64,000 bases of DNA from Roseibium album (GTDB lineage: Bacteria; Pseudomonadota; Alphaproteobacteria; Rhizobiales; Stappiaceae), in the NCBI GenBank assembly GCA_001404055.1, contig CXTY01000005.1, positions 248,001 through 312,000 of the forward strand. Reading direction: 5' to 3'. Shown piece by piece: positions 25,795-34,915 of this stretch. The position numbers and the translations under genes were made by a program. How positions within the stretch are numbered: the stretch's first letter is position 1; each line of letters opens with the position of its first letter. Below the pieces are notes generated by a model that saw nothing but the letters and a program-made list of their open reading frames with translations, was not told the DNA's origin and searched no databases.

Positions 25795-26685
25795 ATGAAT
25801 CACGCATTGGATATTGATCAGCTTCGTACTTTTCTGGCGATTGCTGAACTTGGAAGTTTCACAAAGGCCGGGGAGGCGGTTCACAAGACCCAGTCTGCTG
25901 TTTCCATGCAGATGCGGCGCCTGGAAGAGCGTGTCGGACAACAGATCTTCATCAAGGATGGCCGTCAATCAAGACTGACTGAAGACGGTTTGCGTCTTGT
26001 GGAATTTGCGCGCCGCATGATCTTGCTGAATGACGAAACCCTGACGGCCTTCAATGGCAAGAAGGAAGTCGGTCATGTGAAACTTGGGGTGCCGGACGAC
26101 TATGCAGACCGGTTGTTGCCTCAGGTCTTGGCGGCTTTCAATCGGCTCAACCCCTCAATCGAGGTTCTGGTGGAATGTTCGGGAAGCGTTAAGCTCACCG
26201 AAGCTATTCGCGATGGGACTTTGGATGTTGCCATTACAACTTCCAGCGATACACTTGACTTGCGCGGTGAGATTATTCGGCGCGAGCCTCTCTACTGGGT
26301 CACCTCAAATCAGCATTGTGCCCATGTGCAGGATGTCATCAGGCTCGCGCTTGGGCCGACGACCTGCGGTTGGCGGCGCCTTTCCATGGATGCCCTCGAT
26401 CGGGTCGGTCAACGCTACCGCGTGTGCTACACGAGTTCCAGTGCAGCAGCACTGGTTGGAGCGGTCCAGGCGGGTCTCGCAGTCACGGTCTTTCCTGAAA
26501 GTGCGATACGGGACGGGATGCGCATTCTGGACGAGAAGGACGGATTTCCGACACTGCCATCTTGCGATATTGCTCTGCTTCGCTCTGATACCGCTCGCGA
26601 GGCAATGCATGACACGCTGTGCAATCACTTGATTGCAGCCATCGGCAATGTTGGCAATGGCACCGGGCAGTTGGCCGCCGAATAG
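25795..26685 (+). CDS. LysR-family regulator (paralogue 2)
   Basis: A 296-residue protein, paralogue of the preceding one. The DNA-binding region (IDQLRTFLAIAELGSFTKAG, HKTQSAVSMQMRRLEERVG) differs by only a few residues, so both probably recognise very similar operators. The effector domains share motifs such as PDDYADR and PESAIRDGMRIL but diverge more, suggesting different ligands. The start is placed at ATG 25795; an earlier start at 25771 is possible. About 165 AT-rich bases separate the two genes, so each probably has its own promoter. Confidence 0.88.
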   Translation: MNHALDIDQLRTFLAIAELGSFTKAGEAVHKTQSAVSMQMRRLEERVGQQIFIKDGRQSRLTEDGLRLVEFARRMILLNDETLTAFNGKKEVGHVKLGVPDDYADRLLPQVLAAFNRLNPSIEVLVECSGSVKLTEAIRDGTLDVAITTSSDTLDLRGEIIRREPLYWVTSNQHCAHVQDVIRLALGPTTCGWRRLSMDALDRVGQRYRVCYTSSSAAALVGAVQAGLAVTVFPESAIRDGMRILDEKDGFPTLPSCDIALLRSDTAREAMHDTLCNHLIAAIGNVGNGTGQLAAE

Positions 26686-26717
26686 TTTCTTTTCTAACTG
26701 GAAGAGATGCGCGCTTT

Positions 26718-27635
26718 TTAGCGCGCGCGCAGCATCAGCAGGTTTCCACCAAGAACACAGACTACTCCACCAGCCGCTAGCGGTGTCCAATGATAGCCTT
26801 CGAAGACTGTCGACAAGCTGAGCGCCACGACCGGAAAGAGGACCGTTGCATACCCGGCTTTCGCCGACCCGATGCGGCCGAGCAGGGTGAGGTATGAGGC
26901 AAACGCAATAACCGAAGCGATAATTGCCAGGTAAACCAGACTGCCGAGATAAGACACTGTCCATTCAATTTGGAAGCTCTGGCCGCGGATAGCCGAAAAA
27001 ACTCCCAGAAAGGCCATCCCGTAAACCATGCCCCATGTTGTCGCTGGCGTGACGCCGATGCCATGCCGTTGCGTATCTGCCGACAGCATGTTGCCGAAGC
27101 AGAAGGACAACGTGCCGCCGATACACATTGCCAGCCCTATGGCTGCCTGTGTGTCAAACTCTGCACCGGCAAGCCTGGGCCAGAACATCAGGCCGATACC
27201 TGCAAATCCCAAAACGCCAGCAGCAAGCGCAATCAAGTTTGGACGTTGGCCGAACAGAAGAAGGCTCAGGAACAGGTTGAATATGGAAGCGGTGGAGAAG
27301 ATCACTGCGAGCAGCCCCGAGGGAAGATGGGCCGCGCCATAATAGAACAGCGTGAAGTTGGTCGAAAACAGAAGCGCACCCAGTCCTGCAAACCGGACGT
27401 GATCTTTCAAGGGAAACGACAGCGAATGCCGCCGGAATTTTGCCCAGACCACCATGATTGCTGCGGCCAGGACAAACCGCCAGAAAACGGAAACTTCCGG
27501 TGCAACGTTGACGATCTGGCCTTTCATCGCGATCCAGCTGAAGCCCCAGGCCAGAACTGTTACAGCGTAAAGGCCGTAGTCTGTTGCGCTGAAGTCACTT
27601 GAATTGCTGTCGGCGGTGGGTGTTGCGACGCTCAT
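26718..27635 (-). CDS. EamA/DMT-family transporter
   Basis: A 305-residue protein with about ten membrane helices in two EamA repeats (roughly residues 20-150 and 165-300). The family signature region WRFVLAAAIMV and the second-repeat PVVALSLSTVFEGYHWT are visible. Such proteins export amino acids, purines or other metabolites. The ATG at 27635 is preferred over a TTG at 27650. It is convergent with the second LysR gene and lies near a threonine-dehydratase-like gene, so an amino-acid export role is plausible but unproven. Confidence 0.85.
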   Translation of the reverse strand: MSVATPTADSNSSDFSATDYGLYAVTVLAWGFSWIAMKGQIVNVAPEVSVFWRFVLAAAIMVVWAKFRRHSLSFPLKDHVRFAGLGALLFSTNFTLFYYGAAHLPSGLLAVIFSTASIFNLFLSLLLFGQRPNLIALAAGVLGFAGIGLMFWPRLAGAEFDTQAAIGLAMCIGGTLSFCFGNMLSADTQRHGIGVTPATTWGMVYGMAFLGVFSAIRGQSFQIEWTVSYLGSLVYLAIIASVIAFASYLTLLGRIGSAKAGYATVLFPVVALSLSTVFEGYHWTPLAAGGVVCVLGGNLLMLRAR

Positions 27636-27798
27636 GAAAATGCCAATCAAATGGAGGACGTGTCGCTAATGTGAGTTTGCGGTCACTTCAACACAAATGA
27701 TTGTTTTTGATCATCTCATCAAAACTGGAGATGAATGCATGCTGTACATTTCAGTCACAGAACAGAACATTCGAAGTGAAGAGGAAAACCTCGCTCAA

Positions 27799-28776
27799 TC
27801 AAACGATTGGTGTTCCGCCACTTAGAATAGTTTGGACAGAGCTTTCATCTATGTTGCCGCCAGACAAGATGATTCCAGCCTTTTTCCCCTTCAGTCGATG
27901 TGCGTCTCTTTTCAAGGCAGCGAGGGGAGCAGCCGCGGCACCTTCCACCATATTGTGAGTGTCGGCAAACAGGTTTCTTATGGCCTCGGCCATTTCATCC
28001 TCAGAAACGGTGATTATTCGCTCAGCACCCATCCGCAGGATATCGAGCGCTTGCTGGACAGGTTCGCGACATGCCATGCCATCGGCAAATGTCTTTGCTG
28101 TCTCTGTTGTGATGATCTTTCCGGCTTCGTGGGACAGTTTATAGGCCGGGGCGTTTTCACTGACGACCGGCACAATTTCGGTGCGCAATCCCAGAAGGTC
28201 GCGAACGGTAATGAGCGCGCAAGCACCTGATCCCATGCCGACAGGAACATATACGACATCCAGATCAGGGTGCTTCCTGAAGAACTCAAGCGCGTAGGTG
28301 GCAACACCAAGAACGATGTTCTTGTGGAACGAGGGAACCATGAGGTAGTTGCTTTCGCGGGCAATTTGCTCTGCGGTACGTCGGCTGATGTCAAAGTCGC
28401 GACCATCGACAATCAACTCCGCTCCAAAAGCCCGCATGGCCCTGTTTTTTCCCTCGGCATTACCCTCTGGAACGACCAGTGTTACCGGAATTCCGAGCGT
28501 GCGGGCGGCGAGTGCCAGAGACTGACCGTGGTTGCCGCGTGTTGCCGAGATAGCGCCCTTGGGCCTGCCGTTGGCCTCAATGTGTTTTTGAATGAAGGTG
28601 ATCGAGCTGCGGGCCTTGAAGGCGCCGATAGGTGTGTGGTTCTCATGCTTCACAACGATCTCTACGCCAAACCGCTGCTGTAGCAATGGCCAGGGATAGG
28701 AAGGTGTTTCGGGAACGAGCTGCCTCACAATTGGAAAAACACTCTCCAACTCTTCGAGCGTGAATAAGGCTGTCAT
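27799..28776 (-). CDS. Threonine/serine dehydratase-like PLP enzyme
   Basis: A 325-residue fold-type II PLP enzyme. The Schiff-base lysine is in IGAFKARS (about residue 54), the phosphate-binding loop is in VPVGMGSGAC, and the C-terminal SGGNID motif contacts the pyridine ring. There is no ACT regulatory domain, so it resembles catabolic threonine dehydratase, serine racemase or threo-3-hydroxyaspartate ammonia-lyase, not biosynthetic IlvA. ATG at 28776 is preferred because GAGG lies 8 bases upstream. It is divergent from an AraC-type regulator, which is the obvious candidate controller. Substrate not determinable by eye. Confidence 0.87.
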   Translation of the reverse strand: MTALFTLEELESVFPIVRQLVPETPSYPWPLLQQRFGVEIVVKHENHTPIGAFKARSSITFIQKHIEANGRPKGAISATRGNHGQSLALAARTLGIPVTLVVPEGNAEGKNRAMRAFGAELIVDGRDFDISRRTAEQIARESNYLMVPSFHKNIVLGVATYALEFFRKHPDLDVVYVPVGMGSGACALITVRDLLGLRTEIVPVVSENAPAYKLSHEAGKIITTETAKTFADGMACREPVQQALDILRMGAERIITVSEDEMAEAIRNLFADTHNMVEGAAAAPLAALKRDAHRLKGKKAGIILSGGNIDESSVQTILSGGTPIV

Positions 28777-28942
28777 CTTGCTACCTCGCAAAGAAAGGGT
28801 ACAGTCGCAGCGCCCGAGAAGGTCCGGGTTGCGGCAAGTTGGTCTACGAGACAGTTTGACCGGAGCGAGCGGCCTTGTCTTTCAGAATCCTGAACCAGCA
28901 CACTCTTGAGCAGAAGAGCGCTTTGCGGCATGTTGGCCAGCC

Positions 28943-29722
28943 ATGAATGCAATAAACTCACTGATGATTTCGGTCGCCAGGCACGACGTTACACTGTTGC
29001 CGTCGACAGCCTATGAGGCAAATTTTACAGCGTCCCGGGACAGCATCGGCTTTGCTTTCGATGCGCAATCTGGAAGTCACGCAATCGGCTCCGACAGAGC
29101 TGAAGCCTTCTCTCGAATTCCCAACAGCATGGCAGTCACACCGCTCGGTTGCGATGTCCGGTCCAGGTCCGAACGGGGAGGGGAATATCTGCTGGTGAGT
29201 GGCCCAACAATACGTGTAGCAGCTGGCCGTTACAGGACCAATATCCAAAACATGGGTGCGATATGCGCTGCTTTGCAGATACGGCGATGGATGCTCGGAA
29301 AAACGCAGCCGAATGAGCTGGCAGCAGAAGCTTCAATCTTGCAACTGAGTGAAGCTGTCATGCGACCCTCACGACCTGCAAAGGCTGCAAGGTGGATGAC
29401 ATCCAGGCGTTTCCGTCTGATTGCCGATGCCATTGACGATAACCTGGCAGCGCGCCTGACGGTCGCAGGGTTAGCCGCGGAAATCGGTGTTTCCGCAAGT
29501 TTCCTCAGCCGCGCTTTCATCGCCTATAGCGGTCAGACCCCTTACGACTATATTTTGAGCCGAAGACTTCAGAGGGCTCGGCACCTTTTGGCGACAACCG
29601 ACTTGCCACCTACAGATATCGCCCTGTGTGTCGGGTTTTCTTCGCAAAGCCACATGACGGCAATCATGAAGTCCAGATTGGGTTTGAACCCGTCCAGGAT
29701 AAGCCGCGTGCAATCTATGTGA
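28943..29722 (+). CDS. AraC-family regulator
   Basis: A 259-residue protein. The C-terminal 105 residues form the AraC/XylS double helix-turn-helix: LTVAGLAAEIGVSASFLSRA and the second motif DIALCVGFSSQSHMTAIMK. The N-terminal 140 residues have no family I recognise. The gene is divergent from the dehydratase (about 165 bases apart), the usual layout for an activator of that gene. It converges on lldD, with a long hairpin between them at 29723-29753. Confidence 0.87.
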   Translation: MNAINSLMISVARHDVTLLPSTAYEANFTASRDSIGFAFDAQSGSHAIGSDRAEAFSRIPNSMAVTPLGCDVRSRSERGGEYLLVSGPTIRVAAGRYRTNIQNMGAICAALQIRRWMLGKTQPNELAAEASILQLSEAVMRPSRPAKAARWMTSRRFRLIADAIDDNLAARLTVAGLAAEIGVSASFLSRAFIAYSGQTPYDYILSRRLQRARHLLATTDLPPTDIALCVGFSSQSHMTAIMKSRLGLNPSRISRVQSM

Positions 29723-29753
29723 TGCGCTGAAGTGATCTGATCACTTCAGCGCA
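29723..29753 (+). terminator. Long palindromic hairpin after the AraC gene
   Basis: Arms of 15 bases, TGCGCTGAAGTGATC (29723-29737) and GATCACTTCAGCGCA (29739-29753), are perfect inverses around a single T. GCAAATTTTATT follows on the plus strand. It lies directly after the AraC stop codon and just before the lldD stop, and may terminate from both sides. Confidence 0.8.
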
Positions 29754-29764
29754 GCAAATTTTAT

Positions 29765-30901
29765 TCAAAGAACCAGGTTTTGCCGGCCCACGTTGTTGAT
29801 GTCGGTCTCACCGCACAACCCCATGGTGACATCAAGTTCCTTATGCATGATTTCCAGGACCTTGGTCACGCCCTCTTTGCCCATGGCGCCAAGACCGTAG
29901 ATGAAGGCGCGGCCGATGTAAGTGCTTTTTGCGCCCATTGCGACGGCCTTGAACACATCCTGACCGGAGCGGATGCCACCATCGAAGTGGACTTCAACCT
30001 TGTCGCCCACCGCGTCAACGATCTCGCCCAATACTTCATAGGACGCGAGTGCACCATCGAGCTGACGGCCGCCGTGGTTGGAAACGATAATTGCGTCTGC
30101 GCCAATCTCAGCAGCGGTCTTGGCATCTTCAACATCGTTGATGCCTTTCAATATCAGTTTGCGGTTCCAGTGCTTCTTGACCCATTCAACCGATGACCAG
30201 TCAAGTGTGGGGTCGAACTGGCTGTTGGTCCATTCCGAGAGTGAGGACATGTCCTCTACTCCTGACACATGGCCATGAATATTGCCGAACTGGCGGCGCT
30301 TGGTCATGAGCATGTTCCAGCACCAGCGAGGCTTGAGCGCAAGATCGAGCATCACATGGGGCTTGGGTTTGGGGGGGGCGCTCAGGCCGTTCTTGATATC
30401 CTGATGGCGTTGCCCAAGGACTTGCAAATCAAGCGTCAAAACCAGGGCTGAACAGTTTGCTGCGTGTGCACGCTGTATGAGATTTTCCGAAAACCCACGG
30501 TCCCGCATCACATAAAGCTGAAACCAGAACGGGTTCTTCGTGTGTGCGGCAACATCTTCGATTGAGCAGATACTCATGGTGGACAGTGTGAACGGAACTC
30601 CAAACTCTTCAGCAGCCTGCGCAGCAAGTATTTCACCGTCTGCATGCTGCATTCCGGTGATCCCGACAGGTGCAAGCGCTACAGGCATTGAGACATCCTG
30701 GCCGATCATGGTTGTCTTGACCGATCGGTTGTCGATGTTTCGCGCAACGCGCTGACGTAGCTTCTGACGCTGAAGGGCCGCTTCGTTCTCCCGATAGGTG
30801 CTCTGCGTCCAGGAGCCGGTGTCGGCATAATCATAAAACATCTTCGGAACCCGCCGCTTCGCGAGTGCCTGCATATCCAGAACGTCAGTAACTACTGTCA
30901 T
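29765..30901 (-). CDS. lldD: L-lactate dehydrogenase (FMN, quinone-linked)
   Basis: A 378-residue FMN-dependent alpha-hydroxyacid dehydrogenase. Visible FMN and substrate segments are ALAPVGITGMQHADGE, the catalytic stretch IIVSNHGGRQLDGA (active-site His in SNHGGRQ) and FDGGIRSGQDVFKA. Length and motifs match membrane-associated LldD, which oxidises L-lactate to pyruvate and passes electrons to quinone; glycolate or mandelate oxidases are the main alternatives. The start has AGGAGG 8 bases upstream. It lies 21 bases after lldR on the same strand, so the two form an operon under LldR control. Confidence 0.9.
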   Translation of the reverse strand: MTVVTDVLDMQALAKRRVPKMFYDYADTGSWTQSTYRENEAALQRQKLRQRVARNIDNRSVKTTMIGQDVSMPVALAPVGITGMQHADGEILAAQAAEEFGVPFTLSTMSICSIEDVAAHTKNPFWFQLYVMRDRGFSENLIQRAHAANCSALVLTLDLQVLGQRHQDIKNGLSAPPKPKPHVMLDLALKPRWCWNMLMTKRRQFGNIHGHVSGVEDMSSLSEWTNSQFDPTLDWSSVEWVKKHWNRKLILKGINDVEDAKTAAEIGADAIIVSNHGGRQLDGALASYEVLGEIVDAVGDKVEVHFDGGIRSGQDVFKAVAMGAKSTYIGRAFIYGLGAMGKEGVTKVLEIMHKELDVTMGLCGETDINNVGRQNLVL

Positions 30902-30922
30902 AAATGTTTCCTCCTGGAGAAA

Positions 30923-31699
30923 TCAGGAACGAGAGGTGTGTTTGATGGATTTGGAAACCCTGAGACCGGCAAGCTGTTCACGCTGGTCTCTTTCCAGTGT
31001 TTCAGCCAATGTGCCGCGCACGTAGTCAATATGTTCTTCAGAGGCGCGACGCGCTCCGAGAGGGTCGCCATCACGAATAGCTTCCGAGATCGCCCAGTGC
31101 TGTTGCAGGACTTCAACCCGTGCATTCGGGAAATGATAGAGGCGTCCACGATTGATGAAGACTTCGTTCTCCAATAGTCGGTAGCAGGATCTCAAGGTGT
31201 GCAGGAGCACCACATTGTGGGCCGCTTCACCAACCGCATGGTGAAATTCAACATCGAGCCTGCTTTCAGTTTCCGGGTCATCTGCATCAAAGGCGGCCTG
31301 CATGCGGTTCATGATGTTTTCAAGTCTGCCGATGTCTGATGGGGCGGCACACATGGCAGCTTGCGCGGCGGCCTGACCCTCGAGACCCCGCCGGAATTCA
31401 AAATAGTCATTGACCGCGGAAGGATGTCGGGAAATCAACTGGACGATAGCTTCGGAGAAGATCGAACCGATCAGGTCACAGACAAATGTTCCACCACCAC
31501 GTCGGGCTTCGACCAGTTCCCTGTCTTCCAGAATTTTCAAGGCATCCCGGAGCACGGGGCGAGAGATCTTCAGCTGTTCTGCGAGGTCCCGCTCCGAAGG
31601 AAGTTTGTCACCCGAATGCAGAACGCCCTTCAGGATAAGATCTTCGATCTGCTCGACCACGGCGTTAGCTGTCTTCTGATGATCAATGGGTCGAAACAT
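30923..31699 (-). CDS. lldR: FadR-subfamily GntR regulator (LldR-like)
   Basis: A 258-residue protein. The N-terminal winged helix has LPSERDLAEQLKISRPVLRDAL, the GntR recognition region. The all-helical FCD domain follows, with conserved metal or ligand residues in DVEFHHAVGEAA and a histidine near EEHID. It is the first gene of the lldR-lldD operon, so regulation of lactate oxidation is the likely role, by the known LldR/LctR pattern of lactate-relieved repression. A dyad of AATTGG and CCAATT at 31744-31768 lies 45 bases upstream of the start. Confidence 0.87.
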   Translation of the reverse strand: MFRPIDHQKTANAVVEQIEDLILKGVLHSGDKLPSERDLAEQLKISRPVLRDALKILEDRELVEARRGGGTFVCDLIGSIFSEAIVQLISRHPSAVNDYFEFRRGLEGQAAAQAAMCAAPSDIGRLENIMNRMQAAFDADDPETESRLDVEFHHAVGEAAHNVVLLHTLRSCYRLLENEVFINRGRLYHFPNARVEVLQQHWAISEAIRDGDPLGARRASEEHIDYVRGTLAETLERDQREQLAGLRVSKSIKHTSRS

Positions 31700-31743
31700 T
31701 CAGTGAATTCCCCTGTTCGCCGGGAAATTATCTTCAAAAGGAT

Positions 31744-31768
31744 AATTGGTCAAATTTATTGTCCAATT
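31744..31768. promoter_or_regulatory. Candidate LldR operator
   Basis: AATTGG (31744-31749) and CCAATT (31763-31768) form a dyad with a 13-base centre, in an AT-rich stretch upstream of lldR. LldR/PdhR-type regulators recognise sites with TTGG and CCAA half-sites. The wide spacing makes this a moderate-confidence call. Confidence 0.5.
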
Positions 31769-31893
31769 TCATGTTGCTGAAATGCTGCGTTTTGACGCAT
31801 TTCACGAAAAAGGCGCAAAATCGGTGGTGACCTCCTTGTTGCGAAAGGCTCATTGTGCAAGTTGGGTGAATACTACCAAAGTAGGGGGTTATC

Positions 31894-33192
31894 TTGGGGC
31901 AGGGATCAGAAAACGGATCACCGTTTCCCTCTTTTCGGACATCGCCATTGCGGGAGAGGGTCCTGGGTGAAGTGCATGCCCGGCCATTCCGGCCGCTGGC
32001 TGCGCCGAGAACGGTTATTCACTATGCGTTCCTGACGAACTCGGAAGAGGCGGCTAAGGATCAGGCATGGCTCACCGAGTTCTGTATTTCGCGTGGTGCA
32101 AATGGCCCCACGGATGGCGCTCGTCACCATACGTTGCCATTTGGAGGCGGAACACTCAGCTGGGAACAACATGCTGAGTTCACCACCTACACCTGGGATG
32201 GGATGGCCAACCGTGAGGTGATTTTCGGGCAAGTGTCCGCAAAACATCCTTTTGGGGCTGCTTTTCGTGCTCCGGGAGACCTGCTTGTTGCCGTTCGGCT
32301 GGAGCTGCGTGAGCCCCAGGCACAAGAAGACTGGCGTGACCATTTCGACACGAGCAGCCTGACGATTTCCGACGTCTACGATGGCGGCGCGATGGTGGCG
32401 ACCGACTTCCGGCAGGACGGCGATGGCCTGACGCGGTTTTTGATGTTCAACCGGTCCTTGAGTGAAGTGCAGTCCGGCGCCGTTGTGCAGCGGCTTCTGG
32501 AAGTCGAGACCTACCGCACGTTGGCAATGCTAGGTCTGTTCGAAGCCACCCGTCTGCAACCTGAAATCAGAAGATTTGAAATTGAGCTGGCGGAATTGAC
32601 GGGACAGATGAAAGGTACCTCCGCGCTTGGTGCAAACCAGGACCTGTTGAACAATTTGAGTGCTTTGGCTGCCGACCTTGAAGCCGGTGCGACAGCAAGC
32701 ACCTTTCGATTTGGCGCCAGCCGCGCTTATGACGAAATCGTCAAGGCTCGGTTTGCAACGCTCAAGGAAAAAGCGGCGACAGGTGAACTTTCAATGGCGA
32801 CGTTCTTGTCACGGCGTCTCGCTCCGGCCATGCGGACCTGTCAGGCCATTGAAGATCGCCAGGCCATGTTGTCCCGCAAGCTTGCCCGGGCCACCACTTT
32901 GCTTCGCACAAGGGTGGACGTGGAACTTGAAGACCAGAATCGAAGCCTCCTTCAATCCATGAACCGGCGCGCGCGTCTGCAACTCAGGTTGCAGCAGACT
33001 GTTGAAGGTCTGTCGGTTGCGGCGGTGAGCTATTACGTGGTGGGATTGTTCTCCTATCTGGCAAAAGCTGCCAAGGAATCCGGTCTGCCGATGCCGAACG
33101 CCAGCGTTACAACGGGACTGGCGGTACCCGTTGTCGTGCTTTTGATCTGGTGGATCGTCCGGCGTATTCGCAAGCAGCACGGCGAACATTGA
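31894..33192 (+). CDS. DUF3422 family protein
   Basis: A 432-residue protein starting at TTG, preceded by AGGGGG at a 5-base distance; the family signature RERVLGEVHARPF begins at about residue 20, so a later start is unlikely. The large soluble domain contains long helical or coiled-coil stretches. Two predicted membrane helices at the C-terminus (about 370-390 and 405-425) anchor it, ending in a basic tail RRIRKQHG. DUF3422 proteins are widespread in alpha- and betaproteobacteria as predicted membrane-anchored proteins of unknown function. A shared terminator separates it from cytochrome c. Confidence 0.87.
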   Translation: MGQGSENGSPFPSFRTSPLRERVLGEVHARPFRPLAAPRTVIHYAFLTNSEEAAKDQAWLTEFCISRGANGPTDGARHHTLPFGGGTLSWEQHAEFTTYTWDGMANREVIFGQVSAKHPFGAAFRAPGDLLVAVRLELREPQAQEDWRDHFDTSSLTISDVYDGGAMVATDFRQDGDGLTRFLMFNRSLSEVQSGAVVQRLLEVETYRTLAMLGLFEATRLQPEIRRFEIELAELTGQMKGTSALGANQDLLNNLSALAADLEAGATASTFRFGASRAYDEIVKARFATLKEKAATGELSMATFLSRRLAPAMRTCQAIEDRQAMLSRKLARATTLLRTRVDVELEDQNRSLLQSMNRRARLQLRLQQTVEGLSVAAVSYYVVGLFSYLAKAAKESGLPMPNASVTTGLAVPVVVLLIWWIVRRIRKQHGEH

Positions 33193-33223
33193 GTCACGAA
33201 CTCACTTATGAGCCACGACCCAT

Positions 33224-33254
33224 AAAAGGCCGGAAATCACCGGCCTTTTCTTTT
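33224..33254. terminator. Bidirectional terminator
   Basis: Perfect 10-bp arms AAAAGGCCGG (33224-33233) and CCGGCCTTTT (33240-33249) with a 6-base loop, flanked by T-rich tracts in both directions. It lies between the convergent DUF3422 and cytochrome c genes. Confidence 0.92.
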
Positions 33255-33273
33255 CTGTACGTGAAGGACCGGA

Positions 33274-33669
33274 TTATTCGGTCGTTCCGTCTTCTTTGTA
33301 CTGGGCAAGATAGGCAATCACATTGTCGCGGTCCTGTTCTTTCCTGAGACCGGCAAACGCCATCTTGCCCTTCTTTATGAGTGCCTTTGGCTTGGTCAGG
33401 TAGACCTGAAGGTTTTCTTCATCCCACACCTTGCCATCGCCCATTTCGATCAGCGCATTGGAATACTTGTATCCCTCGATCGCTCCCCAGGGGCGACCAA
33501 CAACACCGTTCAATTGCGGTCCGACCTTGTTCTTGGCGCTTTCTCCAACGGCATGGCAAGCAGCACATTTTTTAAAAACTTTTGCACCCTTCTCTGGGTC
33601 GCCCTCGGCACTGGCATGGGCGGTTAAAGCCAGAATCGCTGCTCCGGCAATCATCAACAATCGCTGCAT
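33274..33669 (-). CDS. Class I c-type cytochrome
   Basis: A 131-residue protein from ATG 33669 (GGGAG 6 bases upstream). A signal peptide occupies about residues 1-21 (LLMIAGAAILALTAHASAEG). The haem attachment motif is CAACH, and the axial methionine probably lies in KGKMAFAGL. Layout and length match the cytochrome c2/c550 family, soluble periplasmic electron carriers between the bc1 complex and terminal oxidases or dehydrogenases. It stands alone with its own terminator, so its redox partner cannot be deduced from neighbours. Confidence 0.92.
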   Translation of the reverse strand: MQRLLMIAGAAILALTAHASAEGDPEKGAKVFKKCAACHAVGESAKNKVGPQLNGVVGRPWGAIEGYKYSNALIEMGDGKVWDEENLQVYLTKPKALIKKGKMAFAGLRKEQDRDNVIAYLAQYKEDGTTE

Positions 33670-33828
33670 AGGTTTCTCCCTCAATGTGGGTGCGTTAGTC
33701 CCGTACCTACACAATAGAATGTAGAGGCACTATGCAAGTGACGCGGCGTCGCATCTTTGTGAGGTCGAGCTGATGCTGGGGCTTTGAAGTGGGAAATATG
33801 CCTGCTTGCAAGAAAGCGCTAACAACTG

Positions 33829-34773
33829 TCAGACAGCTCGCAGGTCCTCTGGCAAATTGAGCCAGTCTTCCAATCCGGTATCCCAATAGGGCGAAGATCC
33901 GTAGAGGTCGACCAGAAAATCTATAAACACGCGCACCTTTGCTGGCAGAAATTTCCGGCTTGGAAAAACCGCATATAGACCGACATCTTTTGAAGCCGTG
34001 TACTGCGGAAGCAATATCTGCAATTTTCCCTCACGCAGTTCCGGACCGATATCCCAGGTGGAGCGCAGGGCAATTCCAACTCCAGCCAGCACGCATTCCC
34101 TGACCACTTCGTTTGAGTTTGTCCGGATAGGCGCGTGAGTGCGTATTGTTTCTATACCGCTGGGACCTGCAAGGCGCCATGGATCCTGACTGGCTGCAGC
34201 AATCGTGACATGATTTTTGATCAGATCTTCGATGCTTTTTGGCTCGCCGTTTCTTTCCAGGTAGGACGGACTTGCGCACAGAATTCGGTGTACGGGTGCA
34301 AGACGGCGGGCAACCAGGCTTGAATCGGAAAGTTCCGCGATCCGGATCGCCAGATCATATCCGTCACCAACAATGTCGACAAATTCGTCGGAAAGATCGA
34401 GATTGACGGATAAATCCGGGTTTTCGGTCAGGAACTTGCCAATATGCGGTGCCACATGCAATCTGCCGAAGGACGTTGGGATTGCCACTTTCAGGTTGCC
34501 ACGGGCGTTATCAGAACCGCGCGTAACAAATGACTCGGCTTCTTCGACCGAGGCAAGGATCGCAATCACCCTTTCGTAAAACCCCTGTCCGGACTCGGTC
34601 ATGGCGATCTGACGTGTCGTTCGCTGCAGCAACCGTGTGCCGAGTTTTTCCTCCAGCCGCCGGATGCGTTTGGACACAACGGCCGGCGAAAGGTTCATTT
34701 CGCGCCCGGCCGCAGACATGCTGCCGGCACTCACGACCTTCGCGAAAATCTCCATGTCCGTCAGATTGCTCAT
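33829..34773 (-). CDS. LysR-family regulator
   Basis: A 314-residue protein with the LysR winged helix (TDMEIFAKVVSAGSMSAAGR, SPAVVSKRIRRLEEKLG) and an effector domain of the AaeR/DmlR-like subgroup (LKVAIPTSFGRLHVAPH, GYDLAIRIAELSDSSLVARR). Many such regulators control divergent oxidoreductase or exporter genes, but here the neighbours on both sides are on the same strand (ClC channel upstream) or convergent, so no target is evident. It is unrelated in detail to the LysR pair at 24.7-26.7 kb. Confidence 0.88.
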   Translation of the reverse strand: MSNLTDMEIFAKVVSAGSMSAAGREMNLSPAVVSKRIRRLEEKLGTRLLQRTTRQIAMTESGQGFYERVIAILASVEEAESFVTRGSDNARGNLKVAIPTSFGRLHVAPHIGKFLTENPDLSVNLDLSDEFVDIVGDGYDLAIRIAELSDSSLVARRLAPVHRILCASPSYLERNGEPKSIEDLIKNHVTIAAASQDPWRLAGPSGIETIRTHAPIRTNSNEVVRECVLAGVGIALRSTWDIGPELREGKLQILLPQYTASKDVGLYAVFPSRKFLPAKVRVFIDFLVDLYGSSPYWDTGLEDWLNLPEDLRAV

Positions 34774-34915
34774 TGTCGATCTCTCAGAATGAGAATTGCC
34801 GTTATCGGATGTTCCTGGATTTTATTGCCAAATAAGAGCCCGGTACCTCTGAGGGTCTATCAGCATTTGATGTAAGGGAGCAAACAGGACGGTTTGGCAC
34901 CGCGATGTGAAGGGA

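Noticed and set aside
26690-26717. GCGCGCTTTTTAGCGCGC hairpin at the end of the EamA gene
   Set aside because: It overlaps the stop codon and has no T-tract in either direction, so it was not called a terminator.
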